Shown: positions 7,860-18,049, counted from the first letter of the stretch. The stretch is 64,000 nucleotides of DNA from VXRJ01 sp964636705 (GCA_964636705.1 CAZWUJ010000001.1:186001-250000); one strand, 5' to 3'. Translations and numbers: made by a program. The notes: generated by a model from the sequence alone, not told the origin.

Positions 7860-10691
7860 TCAGCCGCCCGCCGCCCAGCCGTAGTTGATCCGGACGTAGT
7901 AGAACGCGCCGTCCGCGCCGAACGGCGTCAGCACGCTGAAGCGGTTGCCCTTGGCGCCGGCAATGGGATTCTCCTCCGGGTCGTTGCCGAACGCGTTCCG
8001 GCCACCGACGGTGAGCGTGGTCGACTCGTTCACCGCGTACGCGGCTTCGATGTCGACGACCGCGTCGCCGTGGTAGAGCCAGAGATCCCGGGAGTCGAAC
8101 CAGTCGTCGTAGTAACTGACGCGGCCGAGCAGGCGCCAGCGGCCGACCTGCTGCCGGACCGAGACGTTCCAGCGCGTGCCGGGAATCGCCTCTTGCAGCT
8201 CGCGGACCCGTAGCGCGTCCAGCACCGACGGATCGAAGCGGGTGACAGTGGTCGCGGTGCGGTTGAAGAGGAAGCCGAAAGTCGTCCGTCCGCGGAGCGG
8301 CGGCGGCGCGTAGGTGGCGACCACGTCGAGTCCCTGCGTGAGGGTCTCGAAGTGGTTCGTGAAGAAGCGGAAGTTCTGCAGATTCCGCGCGCTCGTCACG
8401 CCTTCCGCGATCAATCCCTCCACCTCCGCCGGCGCCAGGGCGAACAACTGGGTCAGGGCGAGGCGGTCCGCGAGCCGGATCCGAAAGTAGTCGACGGTGA
8501 GGCTGAACGCTCCCGTATCGACGACCGCGCCCAGCGCCTGGCTGAGCGAGCGCTCCGGCTGCAGCGGCTCGCCGCCCCGGAGTCCCGCAACCCGGGAGGT
8601 GGACGGTATAGTGCCGTTGTTGACCAGGTCCATCAACTCGTGGTCGTACTCGGTGGAGACGTTGAACGCGTTCTGCTGGCCGGGAGTCGGCGCCCGAAAG
8701 CCGCTGCTTGCGCTCGCCCGCAGCGCGGTGGCGCCGCCAATCCGGTAGCGCCCGGACAGCTTGCCGTTGGCGGTCGTGCCGAAGTCCTCGAAATCCTCCA
8801 GGCGCAGCGCGCTGCTGACCGTCCACGCGTCGTCGCGGCCCCGTAGTTGGACCTCACCGTACAGCGCGGCGTTCGCGCGGCTCCAGTTGCCGGCGGCGAT
8901 CGGGCTGAAGCCGGGGAAGCCGTTGGACCCGGCGCTGAAGCCCTGGGGTGCATACGGGCCGATTCGCCACGACGGCTCGTCGCCGAGTCCGATGGTGAAG
9001 CGCTCGTCGCGCCACTCGGCGCCGCCGGCCAGATGCACGCGTTCGCCGGCGGGATAGCTGAGGTCGACGTTCAGCCCGATCTCGTCCTGCCGGTAGAGGC
9101 CGGGATCGAACGTCGTCGGCGTGTCCGGGCCGAACGACGCATTGACGGTGTCGTAGATGAAGAAGTCCGCCTCGCTGGAACCCGCGCTCGCGCTCGCGTC
9201 CCACAGGATGCCGCCCGCGAACTCCCCACGCACGCCGGCGACCAGGGAAGCATCGAGCACCTCGCCGCCGAACTGCGGCGTGAAGCCGCCCGGGAAGCGC
9301 TCCTGGAAGGAGAAGCAGTTCGGATCCGCGAAGACCTGCGCCAGGGCGGCCGGATCCGGCCGGGCCGCGACAACCGGCACGACAGGACAGCCCGCGGATC
9401 CGTCCGGGACGCCGTCCCGGGCATCGAGCACGTCGCCGATGAGCAGGCTCTGCCCCTGGTCGGCGCTGAAGACGGCGGCCCGCGTGTTGGGATTCCGAAA
9501 GAAGAAACCACCCTCGACCCGGCGGCTGGCGTAGTTGGCGTGACCATAGAACTGGGCGCCGCCGGCGAACAGATAGCCGAAATTGCCCCACAGTTTCAGG
9601 TTGTCGTCGATGCGGGGCGAACCGGAGATCTGCGCCGGATCCCTTACCGCGTCGTTGCCGGCGGCAACCAGTGCCGCCGCGTCGTCGCGCTGAATGCTGC
9701 GGCTGGTCGGTCGGGCGTTGCCGTACTCCAGGCTGAGGTTGGCGAAACCGGTGGGGCCGAACGGGAGCCCCACGTTGCCGGCCACCGTGTAGGTTTCCCC
9801 ATCGCCCGCGGCGTAGCTGCCGGTGTGAAGCTCGAGACTGCCGCCCGAGCGGGCGTCCTTGAGCAGGAAGTTCAGCACCCCGGCGATGGCGTCCGAGCCG
9901 TACTGGGCCGCCGCGCCGTCGCGCAGCACCTCGACCTGCCGCAAGGCGATCGACGGAATGGCGGAAATGTCCGGCCCCTGCGCCCCGTCCGAGACGCCGT
10001 TGCCGATCCAGGTAATGACAGCGCCACGGTGCCGGCGCTTGCCATTGACGAGGACCAGCGTGTGATCCGGGGCCAGACCGCGGAGGTTGGCGGGACGGAT
10101 GATACGCGCCGCATCCCCCACTGGCTGCGGGTTGACATTGAAGGAGGGCACCAGAGTGCGCAACTGGTCCCCCACATCGATGTTGCCCTGACTGACGATG
10201 TCCTCGGTGGGAATGGCGTCTATCGGAACACTCGACTCCGTCACCGAACGTGGCTGCGCGCGGCTGCCAACCACGACCACGCGCTCCTCGAACTGCGCCG
10301 TCATCACGACATCCAGCGTCGTCGTGCCCGAGGCTTCGATCGCCACGCCGCGGCGCACGCCGGTGACAAAGCCGGGCAGGTTGAACGTCACGTCGTAGGA
10401 GCCGGACGGCAGCGCGGGAAGGCTGAATCCGCCGGAGGCATCGGAGACGGCGCTTCTGACCGGAGCGGGGACGGCGGCGCCCCGAGCCTCCACCGTCACT
10501 CCGGGCAGGGCGAGGCCCGTGGCGTCGGTGACGGTGCCGGTCAGAATTCCGTCCTGCCGGCCCGACTCGCCGTAGGCCGGTACTGCAAGCAACCCGCAAA
10601 CCAGCAGGCCCAGGGCTCCTCGCGATGCCCGGGCAACGGGGCCGGCGATCACTTCAGCCCGCTTGCGACCGGTGCTACCCACGCCACGCAT
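7860..10691 (-). CDS. TonB-dependent receptor, copy 1 of tandem array
   Basis: An outer-membrane receptor of 943 aa. After the signal peptide comes a carboxypeptidase-regulatory-like beta-sandwich (GTVTDATGLALPGVTVEARG), then the plug (VLVNGKRRHRGAVI, IALRQVEVLRDGAAAQYGSD, AIAGVLNFLLKD) and a long barrel. Family members import siderophores, vitamins, sugars or peptides with energy from TonB. Start ATG 10691 overlaps the end of copy 2 by 17 bp, so the two are translationally coupled. It is the most diverged of the three copies: the extracellular loop cysteines and the C-terminus (YYVRINYGWAAGG) differ from the YYARLNYAW ending of the other two. Ligand unknown. Confidence 0.9.
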   Translation of the reverse strand: MRGVGSTGRKRAEVIAGPVARASRGALGLLVCGLLAVPAYGESGRQDGILTGTVTDATGLALPGVTVEARGAAVPAPVRSAVSDASGGFSLPALPSGSYDVTFNLPGFVTGVRRGVAIEASGTTTLDVVMTAQFEERVVVVGSRAQPRSVTESSVPIDAIPTEDIVSQGNIDVGDQLRTLVPSFNVNPQPVGDAARIIRPANLRGLAPDHTLVLVNGKRRHRGAVITWIGNGVSDGAQGPDISAIPSIALRQVEVLRDGAAAQYGSDAIAGVLNFLLKDARSGGSLELHTGSYAAGDGETYTVAGNVGLPFGPTGFANLSLEYGNARPTSRSIQRDDAAALVAAGNDAVRDPAQISGSPRIDDNLKLWGNFGYLFAGGAQFYGHANYASRRVEGGFFFRNPNTRAAVFSADQGQSLLIGDVLDARDGVPDGSAGCPVVPVVAARPDPAALAQVFADPNCFSFQERFPGGFTPQFGGEVLDASLVAGVRGEFAGGILWDASASAGSSEADFFIYDTVNASFGPDTPTTFDPGLYRQDEIGLNVDLSYPAGERVHLAGGAEWRDERFTIGLGDEPSWRIGPYAPQGFSAGSNGFPGFSPIAAGNWSRANAALYGEVQLRGRDDAWTVSSALRLEDFEDFGTTANGKLSGRYRIGGATALRASASSGFRAPTPGQQNAFNVSTEYDHELMDLVNNGTIPSTSRVAGLRGGEPLQPERSLSQALGAVVDTGAFSLTVDYFRIRLADRLALTQLFALAPAEVEGLIAEGVTSARNLQNFRFFTNHFETLTQGLDVVATYAPPPLRGRTTFGFLFNRTATTVTRFDPSVLDALRVRELQEAIPGTRWNVSVRQQVGRWRLLGRVSYYDDWFDSRDLWLYHGDAVVDIEAAYAVNESTTLTVGGRNAFGNDPEENPIAGAKGNRFSVLTPFGADGAFYYVRINYGWAAGG

Positions 10692-13473
10692 AGTTGAGGC
10701 GCGCGTAGTAGTACCCGCCGCTGAAGCCCCACGGGGTGAACTGGCTGTAGGGGAGGCCGAAGCGCGAGGCGAACAGATCCATCCGATCCGAGAAGGTGTC
10801 GAAGACATTCTGGCCGCCCAGCGCGAGCGATACGTCGGCGGCAAGAGGAATGGTCGCTTCGAGGTCGACGATGAACCGCCCGGCGAGAACGGGCGCCTCG
10901 GCACCTCGCACCGACCGCGCGTCCAGATGATCGACCCACGACCCGTAGCGGTGGACCCGACCCAACAGGCCGACCCGGCCCAGGCGCTGGTTGACGGCAA
11001 CGTTCCAGCGGGTCTCCGGCACGCCCCGCTCGATGGCAAGCACGTCGCCGGGGCCCAGCAGGTCCGACTCTTCCGTCACTCTCGTGCGGGTGTGGTTCAG
11101 GGCGAAGCTGAAGATGGTCCCGCCACCCAAACCCGGCGGTGCGTAGGTCGAGACGACATCGATCCCGCGCGTTCGCGTCGAGAAGTCGTTAGTGAAGAAC
11201 CGGAAGAACGCCAGGGTGCGGGCCGACGTGATGCCTTCGGACAGGAGCAGCGCGCGCTCGTCGGCCGCAAGAGTGAAGTTCTGCGTCAGGGCAAGGCGAT
11301 GAGCAACGTCGACCTGGAAGTAGTCGGCGGTCAGCGTGAACGGTCCGGTGTCGATCACCGCTCCGGCCGTCGTGTTGGTCGACGTCTCCGGGTCGAGCGG
11401 CCGGCCGCCCCGGAGCTGCGCGGCCCGGTAGGTGGATGGCACGGTGGCGCTGTCGACCAGATCCAGGGTCTCCGGGTTGATGGTCGACTGCACGTTGAAG
11501 GTGTTCTGCTGGCCGGGGGTCGGGGCGCGGAACCCGGTGCTGACGCCGCCACGCACCGAGACGCTGTCGCTCAGTCCGTAGCGGGCGGAGAGCTTGCCGT
11601 TCGACGTCGCGCCGAAGACATCGAAACGTTCGACACGCAGGGCTGCTCCGACGGTCCAGCGATCGTCCGGCCCGCGCAGCTCTGCGTCGCCGTAGACGGC
11701 GAGGTTGGCCCGGGTCCAGGTTCCGGCCGTGTAGTCGGGGAATCCCGGGAAGCCATTGGAACCGGAGACGAAACCCTGCGCGGCATACGGACCGACCTCC
11801 CAAGAAGGCCGTTCGCCGGCGCGGATCGTGAAGCGCTCGTCCCGCCACTCGGCCCCGCCGGCCAGATGAAGGACGTCGGACGCGGCGTAGGAAACATCGA
11901 AGTTGAGGTTGACCTCCGCCTGCCGGTAGAGGCCAGGATCGAAGTCGCGCGGGGTCGCCGGGCCAAGCGACGCATTGACGGTGTTGAAGATGAAAAAGTC
12001 CGCCTCGTGGGCGCCGTAGCTGGCGCTGGCGTCCCAGGCGAAGCCGTTCGGGGCGGCGCGCCGCACGCCGGCAACCGCCGAAAGGTCGGTGATGACTCCG
12101 CTGTACGACGGGGTGAATCCGCCCGGGGCTACCTCCTGAAAGGTGAAGCAGTTCGGGTCGTCGAAAACCCGCTGCAGCGCGCCGGGGTCCGGCCGGTGGG
12201 CGGTGATCGTTACGGTGGGACAGCCCGCCGAACCGTCCCGGATGCCGTCGCGCGCGTCGAGTGCGTCTCCGACGAGCAGCGTCTGGCCACTGTCGAGGCT
12301 GAAGATATTGGCTCGCGTGTTGGGGTTTCGGAAGTAGAACCCCTGGTCGGAAGTCCGGTTGGCGTAGTTCGCGTGACCGTAGAGCTGCAGGCCATTCGAA
12401 TACAGGCGCCCGAAGTTGCCGAACAGTTTGAGGTCGTCCTCGCTCGTCGTGTTGCCCCACGGTTGCGCCGGGTCGGCCACGGCGGTGTTGCCGGCCGCGA
12501 TGAGCGCTGTCGCGTCGGCGCGCTGCACGCTGCGGTCGGTGGGCCCGGCATTGCCGTACTCCAGGCTGAGGTTGGCGAAGCCTGTGTCACCGAGCGGCAG
12601 GCCGACGTTGCCGGCCACGCGGTACGCGTCGCCGTCGCCGGCACGGTAGGCGCCGGTATCGAACTCGAGGCTGCCGCCCGAGCGGGCATCCTTGAGCAGG
12701 AAGTTCAGCACGCCGGCAATGGCGTCCGAACCGTACTGCGCCGAGGCGCCGTCACGCAGCACCTCAACCTGTCGCAGCGCAATCGCCGGGATGGTGGAGA
12801 TGTCCGGCCCCTGCGTCCCGTCCGTCACTCCCCCGAACCAGACGAGGATGGCCGAGCGGTGGCGGCGCTTGCCGTTGACGAGCACCAGCGTGTGGTCGTG
12901 CGCAAGATTGCGCAGGCTGGCCGGGCGCACGAGGGAGGCAGCGCCGCTGATCGGATGCGAGGCTACGTTGAACGAGGGAACCAGATTCCTCAACTGGTAG
13001 TCGAGCGTGGTTGCCCCCTGGCTCGCCACCTGCTCGAACGGGATGGCGTCGATCGGGACCGGCGACTCCGTGACCGACCGCGGGCGGGCGCGGCTGCCGA
13101 CGACGACCACGCGCTCCTCGAGCTGCACGGCCATCTCGACCTCGAGCGCGACGGTGGCCCCCGCGCTCAGCGTCACGCCCCGCCGCACCTCCACCCCGAA
13201 GCCGGACAACGTGAACGTCACGTCGTACGTGCCGGGCGGTAGCGCGGCGATCGTGAACCTGCCTGCCGCGTCGGTGAAGACCGTCTGCTCGGCAAGAGTG
13301 ATCCCGGGGGGATCGCCAACGGTTGCGCTCCGCACCTCCACCGTCACGCCGGGGAGGGCAAGGCCCGTCGCGTCGGTAACCGCCCCGGTCAGTTGCCCGT
13401 CCTGCGCGTGGGCGGCCAGCGGCGCCACCGCCGAGATGACAAGGAACAAAGCGAGGGTTGCCGCCGGCCGCAT
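10675..13473 (-). CDS. TonB-dependent receptor, copy 2 of tandem array
   Basis: The receptor has 932 aa with signal peptide MRPAATLALFLVISAVAPLA, a regulatory-like domain (GAVTDATGLALPGVTVEVRS), the plug motif VLVNGKRRHRSAILVWFGG, ALRQVEVLRDGASAQYGSDA and a barrel ending YYYARLNYAWRG. It is very close to copy 3 over plug and barrel and shares whole segments, such as PTPGQQNTFNVQSTI against PTPGQQHTLNVQTTI. ATG 13473 lies 5 bp after the stop of copy 3, and its own 3' end overlaps copy 1. The tandem arrangement suggests one transcript from the ankyrin gene at 17951 onward. Confidence 0.9.
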   Translation of the reverse strand: MRPAATLALFLVISAVAPLAAHAQDGQLTGAVTDATGLALPGVTVEVRSATVGDPPGITLAEQTVFTDAAGRFTIAALPPGTYDVTFTLSGFGVEVRRGVTLSAGATVALEVEMAVQLEERVVVVGSRARPRSVTESPVPIDAIPFEQVASQGATTLDYQLRNLVPSFNVASHPISGAASLVRPASLRNLAHDHTLVLVNGKRRHRSAILVWFGGVTDGTQGPDISTIPAIALRQVEVLRDGASAQYGSDAIAGVLNFLLKDARSGGSLEFDTGAYRAGDGDAYRVAGNVGLPLGDTGFANLSLEYGNAGPTDRSVQRADATALIAAGNTAVADPAQPWGNTTSEDDLKLFGNFGRLYSNGLQLYGHANYANRTSDQGFYFRNPNTRANIFSLDSGQTLLVGDALDARDGIRDGSAGCPTVTITAHRPDPGALQRVFDDPNCFTFQEVAPGGFTPSYSGVITDLSAVAGVRRAAPNGFAWDASASYGAHEADFFIFNTVNASLGPATPRDFDPGLYRQAEVNLNFDVSYAASDVLHLAGGAEWRDERFTIRAGERPSWEVGPYAAQGFVSGSNGFPGFPDYTAGTWTRANLAVYGDAELRGPDDRWTVGAALRVERFDVFGATSNGKLSARYGLSDSVSVRGGVSTGFRAPTPGQQNTFNVQSTINPETLDLVDSATVPSTYRAAQLRGGRPLDPETSTNTTAGAVIDTGPFTLTADYFQVDVAHRLALTQNFTLAADERALLLSEGITSARTLAFFRFFTNDFSTRTRGIDVVSTYAPPGLGGGTIFSFALNHTRTRVTEESDLLGPGDVLAIERGVPETRWNVAVNQRLGRVGLLGRVHRYGSWVDHLDARSVRGAEAPVLAGRFIVDLEATIPLAADVSLALGGQNVFDTFSDRMDLFASRFGLPYSQFTPWGFSGGYYYARLNYAWRG

Positions 13474-13478
13474 CACGC

Positions 13479-16256
13479 TCAGCGGCCCCACGCGTAGTTC
13501 AGTCGCGCGTAGTAGTAGCCGCCGCTGAAGCCCCATGGCGTGAACTGACTGTAGGGAAGCCCAAAGATCTCGGCGAACAGGTCCATCGGATCCGAGAACG
13601 TGTTGGCGATGTTCTGGCCTCCGACCGCCAGCGTCACGTCGTTGGCGAGCGGAACGCTGAGCTCCAGGTCGATGATCGAACGTCCGTTCAGCAACGGCGA
13701 GTCCGCCCCGCGCACGAAGCGTGCGTCGAAATGGTCGACCCACGCGCCGAAGTAGCTCAGGCGGGCGAGCAAACCGACGCGCCCCAACTGCTGGTTGACG
13801 GCAAGGTTCAACCGGGTCTTTGGCACGCCTCGCTCGAGTCCGAGCACTTCTCCGGGGCCGAGCAGGTCCGATTCCTTCGTCACCTGCGTGTCGGTGTAGT
13901 TCATCGTGAAGCTGACCACGGTGTCGCCGCCGAGATTCGGAGGCGTGTAGGTCGAGACGATGTCGATCCCCTGCGTCCGCGTCTCGAAATCGTTGATGAA
14001 GAACCGGAAGAAGGCGAGCGTGCCGGCCGAGGTGATGCCCTCCGAAAGCAGGAGGGTGCGCTCGTCTTCCGTCAGCGTGAACGTCTGCGACAGGGCGAGG
14101 CGGTCGAAGACGTCGACCCGGAAGTAGTCGGCGGTCAGCGTGAACGGCCCGTTGTCGATCACGAGGCCGACCGTCGTGTTGAATGACGTCTCGGGCTCGA
14201 GCGGAACGCCGCCCCTCAGCTCGGCGGCCCGGAAGGTGGACGGAACGTTGGCGCTGTCGACCAGTTGCAGCGTCTCCGGGTCGATCGTGGTCTGCACGTT
14301 GAGCGTGTGCTGCTGCCCCGGCGTCGGCGCGCGGAACCCGGTGCTGATGCCGCCGCGCAGGGCAACGACGGGGCCGAGCGTGACCCGGGCTGACAGCTTG
14401 CCGTTGGTCGTGGCGCCGAACAGATCGAAATGCTCGAACCGGAGCGCGCCGCCCAACGACCAGCGATCGTCGCGGTCCCGCAACTCCAGATCGCCGTAGA
14501 ACGCGATGTTGCTGCGATTCCAGGCTCCGGCCGTGTAGTCCGGGAAGCCGGGGAAGCCGTTGGATCCGGAGACGAAGCCCTGAGCGGCGTACGGACCGAC
14601 TTCCCACGACGGCCGTCCACCCGCGCCGATCGTGAACTTCTCGTCCCGCCACTCCGCACCGGCCGCGAAGTTCACCGTGTCGGACGCGGGATACGACACG
14701 TCGAAGTTGAGGTTGACCTCCTCCTGCTTGTAAAGCCCGGGGTCGAAGTCGCGCGGCGTGTCGAGACCGAGCGAGGCGTTGACCGTATTCTTGAAGAAGA
14801 AGTCCGACTCGTGCGAGCCGTAGCTGGCGCTGGCGTCCCACATGAAGCCGCTCGGCGCAACTTGCCGCAGGCCCGCGACCGCCGACAGGTCCGTCACTAC
14901 GCCCCCGAACCGCGGCGTGAAGCCGCCCGGCGCGATGTCCCGGAACGAGAAGCAATTGGGATTGGCCGCAACCAGCGCCAGGGCCGCCGGATCCGGCACG
15001 TTGTCGGTAATACGCACGACGGGACAGTTGGCCGAGCCCATCCCCTGCGCAGCGAGCACGTCGCCGATGAGGAGGGTCTCACCGTCATCGAGGCTGTAGA
15101 TATTGGCCCGGTTGTTGGGGTTCCGGAAGTAGAAGCCCTCGGTTACCCGCTTGCTCGCGTAGTTCGTGTGGGCGTAGAACTGCAGTCCGTTGGCGAAGAG
15201 ATTACCGAAGTTGCCGAACAGCTTCAGATCGTCCTCGATGGTCGGGTTGCCCCAGATCTGCGCGGGGTCCGCCACGTCGGTGTTGCCGGCCGCAATCAGC
15301 GCCGCCGCGTCCGCGCGCTGAACGCTGCGGTTAGTCGGATCCGCGTTGCCGTACTCCAGGCTCAGATTGGCGAAGCCGTTGGCGCCGAGGGGAAGGCCGA
15401 CGTTGCCCGCCACCGTGTAGGCGTCGCCGTCGCCAGCGCGGTAGGTTCCGGTATTGAACTCGAAGCTTCCGCCGGACGGGCTGTCCTTGAGCAGGAAGTT
15501 CAACACGCCGGCGATGGCGTCGGAGCCGTATTGCGCCGAGGCGCCGTCGCGCAGCACCTCCACCTGGCGGAGGGCGATGGTCGGGATGGTCGAGATGTCC
15601 GGACCCTGCGAGCCGTCGGTCACGCCGGCGAACCAGGCGATGACCGACGAACGGTGGCGCCGCTTGCCGTTGACGAGGACCAGCGTGTGGTCATGGGCGA
15701 GGTTGCGGATGCTGGCCGGCCGCACCAACGTTGCGGCGTCGCTGATCGGATGCGTCGCCACGTTGAACGACGGGACCAGGGTCCGCAACTGGTAGTCGAG
15801 CGTGGTGACGCCCTGGCTGACGACGTCCTGGAAGGGGATGGCGTCGATCGGCACCTGCGACTCCGTCACCGACCGCGGCTCCGCGCGGCTGCCGACCACC
15901 ACGACCCGTTCCTCCAGCTCTACCGCCAGCTCCACGTCGACGGTCGTGCTGGCTCCAGCGCTCGCCGACACGCCGCCGCGCGTCGCCGCCTGGAAGCCCG
16001 GCAGCGTGAACGACACGTCGTAGGTTCCGGGGGGCACGGTGACGGTGAACCTGCCAGCGCCGTCGGTGACCACGCTGCGGGACGAACCACCGGCCGCGTC
16101 ACGCGCCTCAACGGTTACGCCGGGCAGCACGGCTCCGGTCGTGTCGGTGACCGTGCCGGACAGCGTGGCGTCCTGGGCGGCGGCGGTGTCCGGTGCTAAC
16201 CAAACCGCACAGAAGAACAACAGCGTCAGGATGACGGAACGCCTGGTTGCCTCTAT
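13479..16256 (-). CDS. TonB-dependent receptor, copy 3 of tandem array (start uncertain)
   Basis: Same architecture as its two downstream paralogues: regulatory-like domain GTVTDTTGAVLPGVTVEARD, plug with VLVNGKRRHRSSVIAWFAG and VEVLRDGASAQYGSDA, and a barrel ending YYYARLNYAWGR. The start is a puzzle. The first ordinary start codon in frame is TTG 16220, but that gives a signal peptide with no positive residues. The frame upstream encodes KKIEATRRSVILTLLFF, an ideal n-region, with GGAGG 10 nt before an ATA codon at 16254-16256. The annotated start is that ATA; a sequence error or a real non-canonical start are both possible. Distance to the upstream ankyrin gene is 72 bp on the same strand. 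Confidence 0.82.
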   Translation of the reverse strand: MEATRRSVILTLLFFCAVWLAPDTAAAQDATLSGTVTDTTGAVLPGVTVEARDAAGGSSRSVVTDGAGRFTVTVPPGTYDVSFTLPGFQAATRGGVSASAGASTTVDVELAVELEERVVVVGSRAEPRSVTESQVPIDAIPFQDVVSQGVTTLDYQLRTLVPSFNVATHPISDAATLVRPASIRNLAHDHTLVLVNGKRRHRSSVIAWFAGVTDGSQGPDISTIPTIALRQVEVLRDGASAQYGSDAIAGVLNFLLKDSPSGGSFEFNTGTYRAGDGDAYTVAGNVGLPLGANGFANLSLEYGNADPTNRSVQRADAAALIAAGNTDVADPAQIWGNPTIEDDLKLFGNFGNLFANGLQFYAHTNYASKRVTEGFYFRNPNNRANIYSLDDGETLLIGDVLAAQGMGSANCPVVRITDNVPDPAALALVAANPNCFSFRDIAPGGFTPRFGGVVTDLSAVAGLRQVAPSGFMWDASASYGSHESDFFFKNTVNASLGLDTPRDFDPGLYKQEEVNLNFDVSYPASDTVNFAAGAEWRDEKFTIGAGGRPSWEVGPYAAQGFVSGSNGFPGFPDYTAGAWNRSNIAFYGDLELRDRDDRWSLGGALRFEHFDLFGATTNGKLSARVTLGPVVALRGGISTGFRAPTPGQQHTLNVQTTIDPETLQLVDSANVPSTFRAAELRGGVPLEPETSFNTTVGLVIDNGPFTLTADYFRVDVFDRLALSQTFTLTEDERTLLLSEGITSAGTLAFFRFFINDFETRTQGIDIVSTYTPPNLGGDTVVSFTMNYTDTQVTKESDLLGPGEVLGLERGVPKTRLNLAVNQQLGRVGLLARLSYFGAWVDHFDARFVRGADSPLLNGRSIIDLELSVPLANDVTLAVGGQNIANTFSDPMDLFAEIFGLPYSQFTPWGFSGGYYYARLNYAWGR

Positions 16257-16328
16257 CTTCTTTTCGCCTCCTTCCGTCGCACACGGACAAGGGCCGATGG
16301 AACGACCGCAGTAGTCCGTCCGCCTGGG

Positions 16329-17951
16329 TCAGGGCTGATCGCTGTCCGTGAAGGCCGGGACATCGCGGAGGCGCTCCTGGACCGTGCCCGGAATGCCAAG
16401 CCGCGTGTCGGCGCCCAACTCCGCAAGCAGAACCGCGGTCTCGGGCCAGCTCTGGAACTGGAATGACTGCTTTGAACCCTCCGCCATCCGGTAGGCGGTC
16501 CGCCCGCGGAAGTCGCGCGCGTCGATGTCGGCGCCCTGCGCGACCAGGTACTCGATGACCTCGTTCAGACCGCGGAACGCCGCGCCGTGGAGCGCCGTGA
16601 AATCCGCCTCGTTCACGGCGTTGACGTCGCCGCCCGCTTCCACCAGGAGCTCTACCGCCGCCTCGGCGCTGGATGAGCGAACCCCGCGCGGCTCGCGCGG
16701 CGTGTAGGTGGCGCGGCCCAGTCCGGCGGCCGCCATCAGCGGCGTCGTGCCGTCGTCCGTCGTCAGGTGTTGATCTGCGCCCGCCGCGAGCAAGGTCTCC
16801 AGCACCTCAATGCCGGTGGAGGTTCGGCTCGCACCGCGGTTGAACACCTGGCCGGCGGCGCCGTTCATGTCGAACGCGGCAACCCAGAGGGGAGTCGCAC
16901 CGCGCAGGTCTCCCGTGCCGCAGGCGAACGGCTCGAACGCCCCCTTCTTCGGGTAGCCGATGTAGCTCATGATCATCGCGGACGCGGTGATCCGGCCGTT
17001 CGGGTCGGCGCCCGCGTCCAGCAGCGCACGGACGAGGGGCAGCCGTGCCCGGGCGCCCAGGCGGGCGGCGCTCGCCCGGCTGTACAGGCCGCCGCGACCG
17101 TGCCGGCGGTACCAGTCGCCCAGCCACGTGCCGACTCCCCCGGCCGCCGCGTTGAGCGCGGGAACGCCGTTCATCGTACCGTTCGGGTCGGCTCCCTCGT
17201 CGATCAGGAACAAAGCGAACTGCGCCTGACCCGCCACGATGGTGAACGGCAGCAGGTACGTCTCATCGGCGCTCGGCGCATTGATGTCCGCGCCCGCGGC
17301 AATCAGCGCGCGCGCCGTCTCGATGTCGCCGTTGCGCGCCGCGAACATCAGCGGCGTGAAGCCCTTGATGGTCGATACCAACGGATCGGCGCCAGCGTCG
17401 AGCAGCAGGCGGACGACCGCGGGATGCGGTTCCGACACCGCCCACATCAGCGCCGTGCTGCGCGTGGCGCGCACCGTGGCGTTGACGTCGGCGCCGGCAT
17501 CGAGAAGGGCGCGCGCTATCGCCTCGCTACCGGTCCGGGCCGCCGTCATGAGGGGTGTCAGGCCACTCTTCTGGGCGGCGTTCGCGTCCGCGCCGGCCGC
17601 CAGCAGCGTCTCGATCATCGGGAGGCTGGCGTTCTCCGCGGCCCGCTCCAACGGCGTCACGCCATGGTCGTCGGCCCGGTTGACGTCGGCGCCGGCCGCG
17701 ATGAGCCGCTCGGCGATCTCAATATCGTCCAGATGCGCCGCCCACAGCAGCGCCGTTGCCCCGTCCGCCCGCGCCAGGTTGATGTCCACCCCCTCGTCGA
17801 GAAGGGCAAGTGCGGCGGCTCGATCCTGATCCGCAACCGCCGTCACCAGGCGCAGGTCCGGCGCCTGGGCAGCCAGCGTCGCGACACCGGCTGCGGCGAC
17901 CAGGCAGGCAGCGAGGAACGACCCCATCCTGGCGAACATCTTCGGAGTCAT
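16329..17951 (-). CDS. Exported ankyrin-repeat protein
   Basis: A 540-residue protein with an N-terminal signal peptide (MFARMGSFLAACLVAAAGVA, cleaved near LAAQA) followed by ankyrin repeats nearly to the C-terminus. Repeats are recognisable by DGATALLWAAHLDDIEIAER, GVTPLERAAENAS, GLTPLMTAARTG, STALMWAVSEPHP, FTPLMFAARNGDIETARALI and DFTALHGAAFRGLNEVIEYL. A longer non-canonical insert lies in the middle (about residues 270-360). ATG 17951 is used; ATG 17939 is nearly as good. Ankyrin repeats bind proteins; here the signal peptide places them in the periplasm or outside the cell. It heads the TonB receptor array on the same strand, which suggests a shared envelope function. Partner unknown. 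Confidence 0.85.
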   Translation of the reverse strand: MTPKMFARMGSFLAACLVAAAGVATLAAQAPDLRLVTAVADQDRAAALALLDEGVDINLARADGATALLWAAHLDDIEIAERLIAAGADVNRADDHGVTPLERAAENASLPMIETLLAAGADANAAQKSGLTPLMTAARTGSEAIARALLDAGADVNATVRATRSTALMWAVSEPHPAVVRLLLDAGADPLVSTIKGFTPLMFAARNGDIETARALIAAGADINAPSADETYLLPFTIVAGQAQFALFLIDEGADPNGTMNGVPALNAAAGGVGTWLGDWYRRHGRGGLYSRASAARLGARARLPLVRALLDAGADPNGRITASAMIMSYIGYPKKGAFEPFACGTGDLRGATPLWVAAFDMNGAAGQVFNRGASRTSTGIEVLETLLAAGADQHLTTDDGTTPLMAAAGLGRATYTPREPRGVRSSSAEAAVELLVEAGGDVNAVNEADFTALHGAAFRGLNEVIEYLVAQGADIDARDFRGRTAYRMAEGSKQSFQFQSWPETAVLLAELGADTRLGIPGTVQERLRDVPAFTDSDQP

Positions 17952-18049
17952 GCGGTGCACTATAGCGGGAGACGCAAGATATGGCGAGACTACTGATAGT
18001 GGCGCGGAACTGGACCTGCCGATTGTGCCTTCCGCGTTGACAGGTATGT

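Noticed and set aside
8847..10697. Long plus-strand open frame opposite TonB receptor copy 1
   Set aside because: Shadow of the receptor; no domain, composition typical of antisense.
10663..13242. Plus-strand open frame of about 860 codons opposite TonB receptor copy 2
   Set aside because: Antisense of a recognised receptor; repeats the same pseudo-motifs as the antisense of copy 3, as expected from paralogy.
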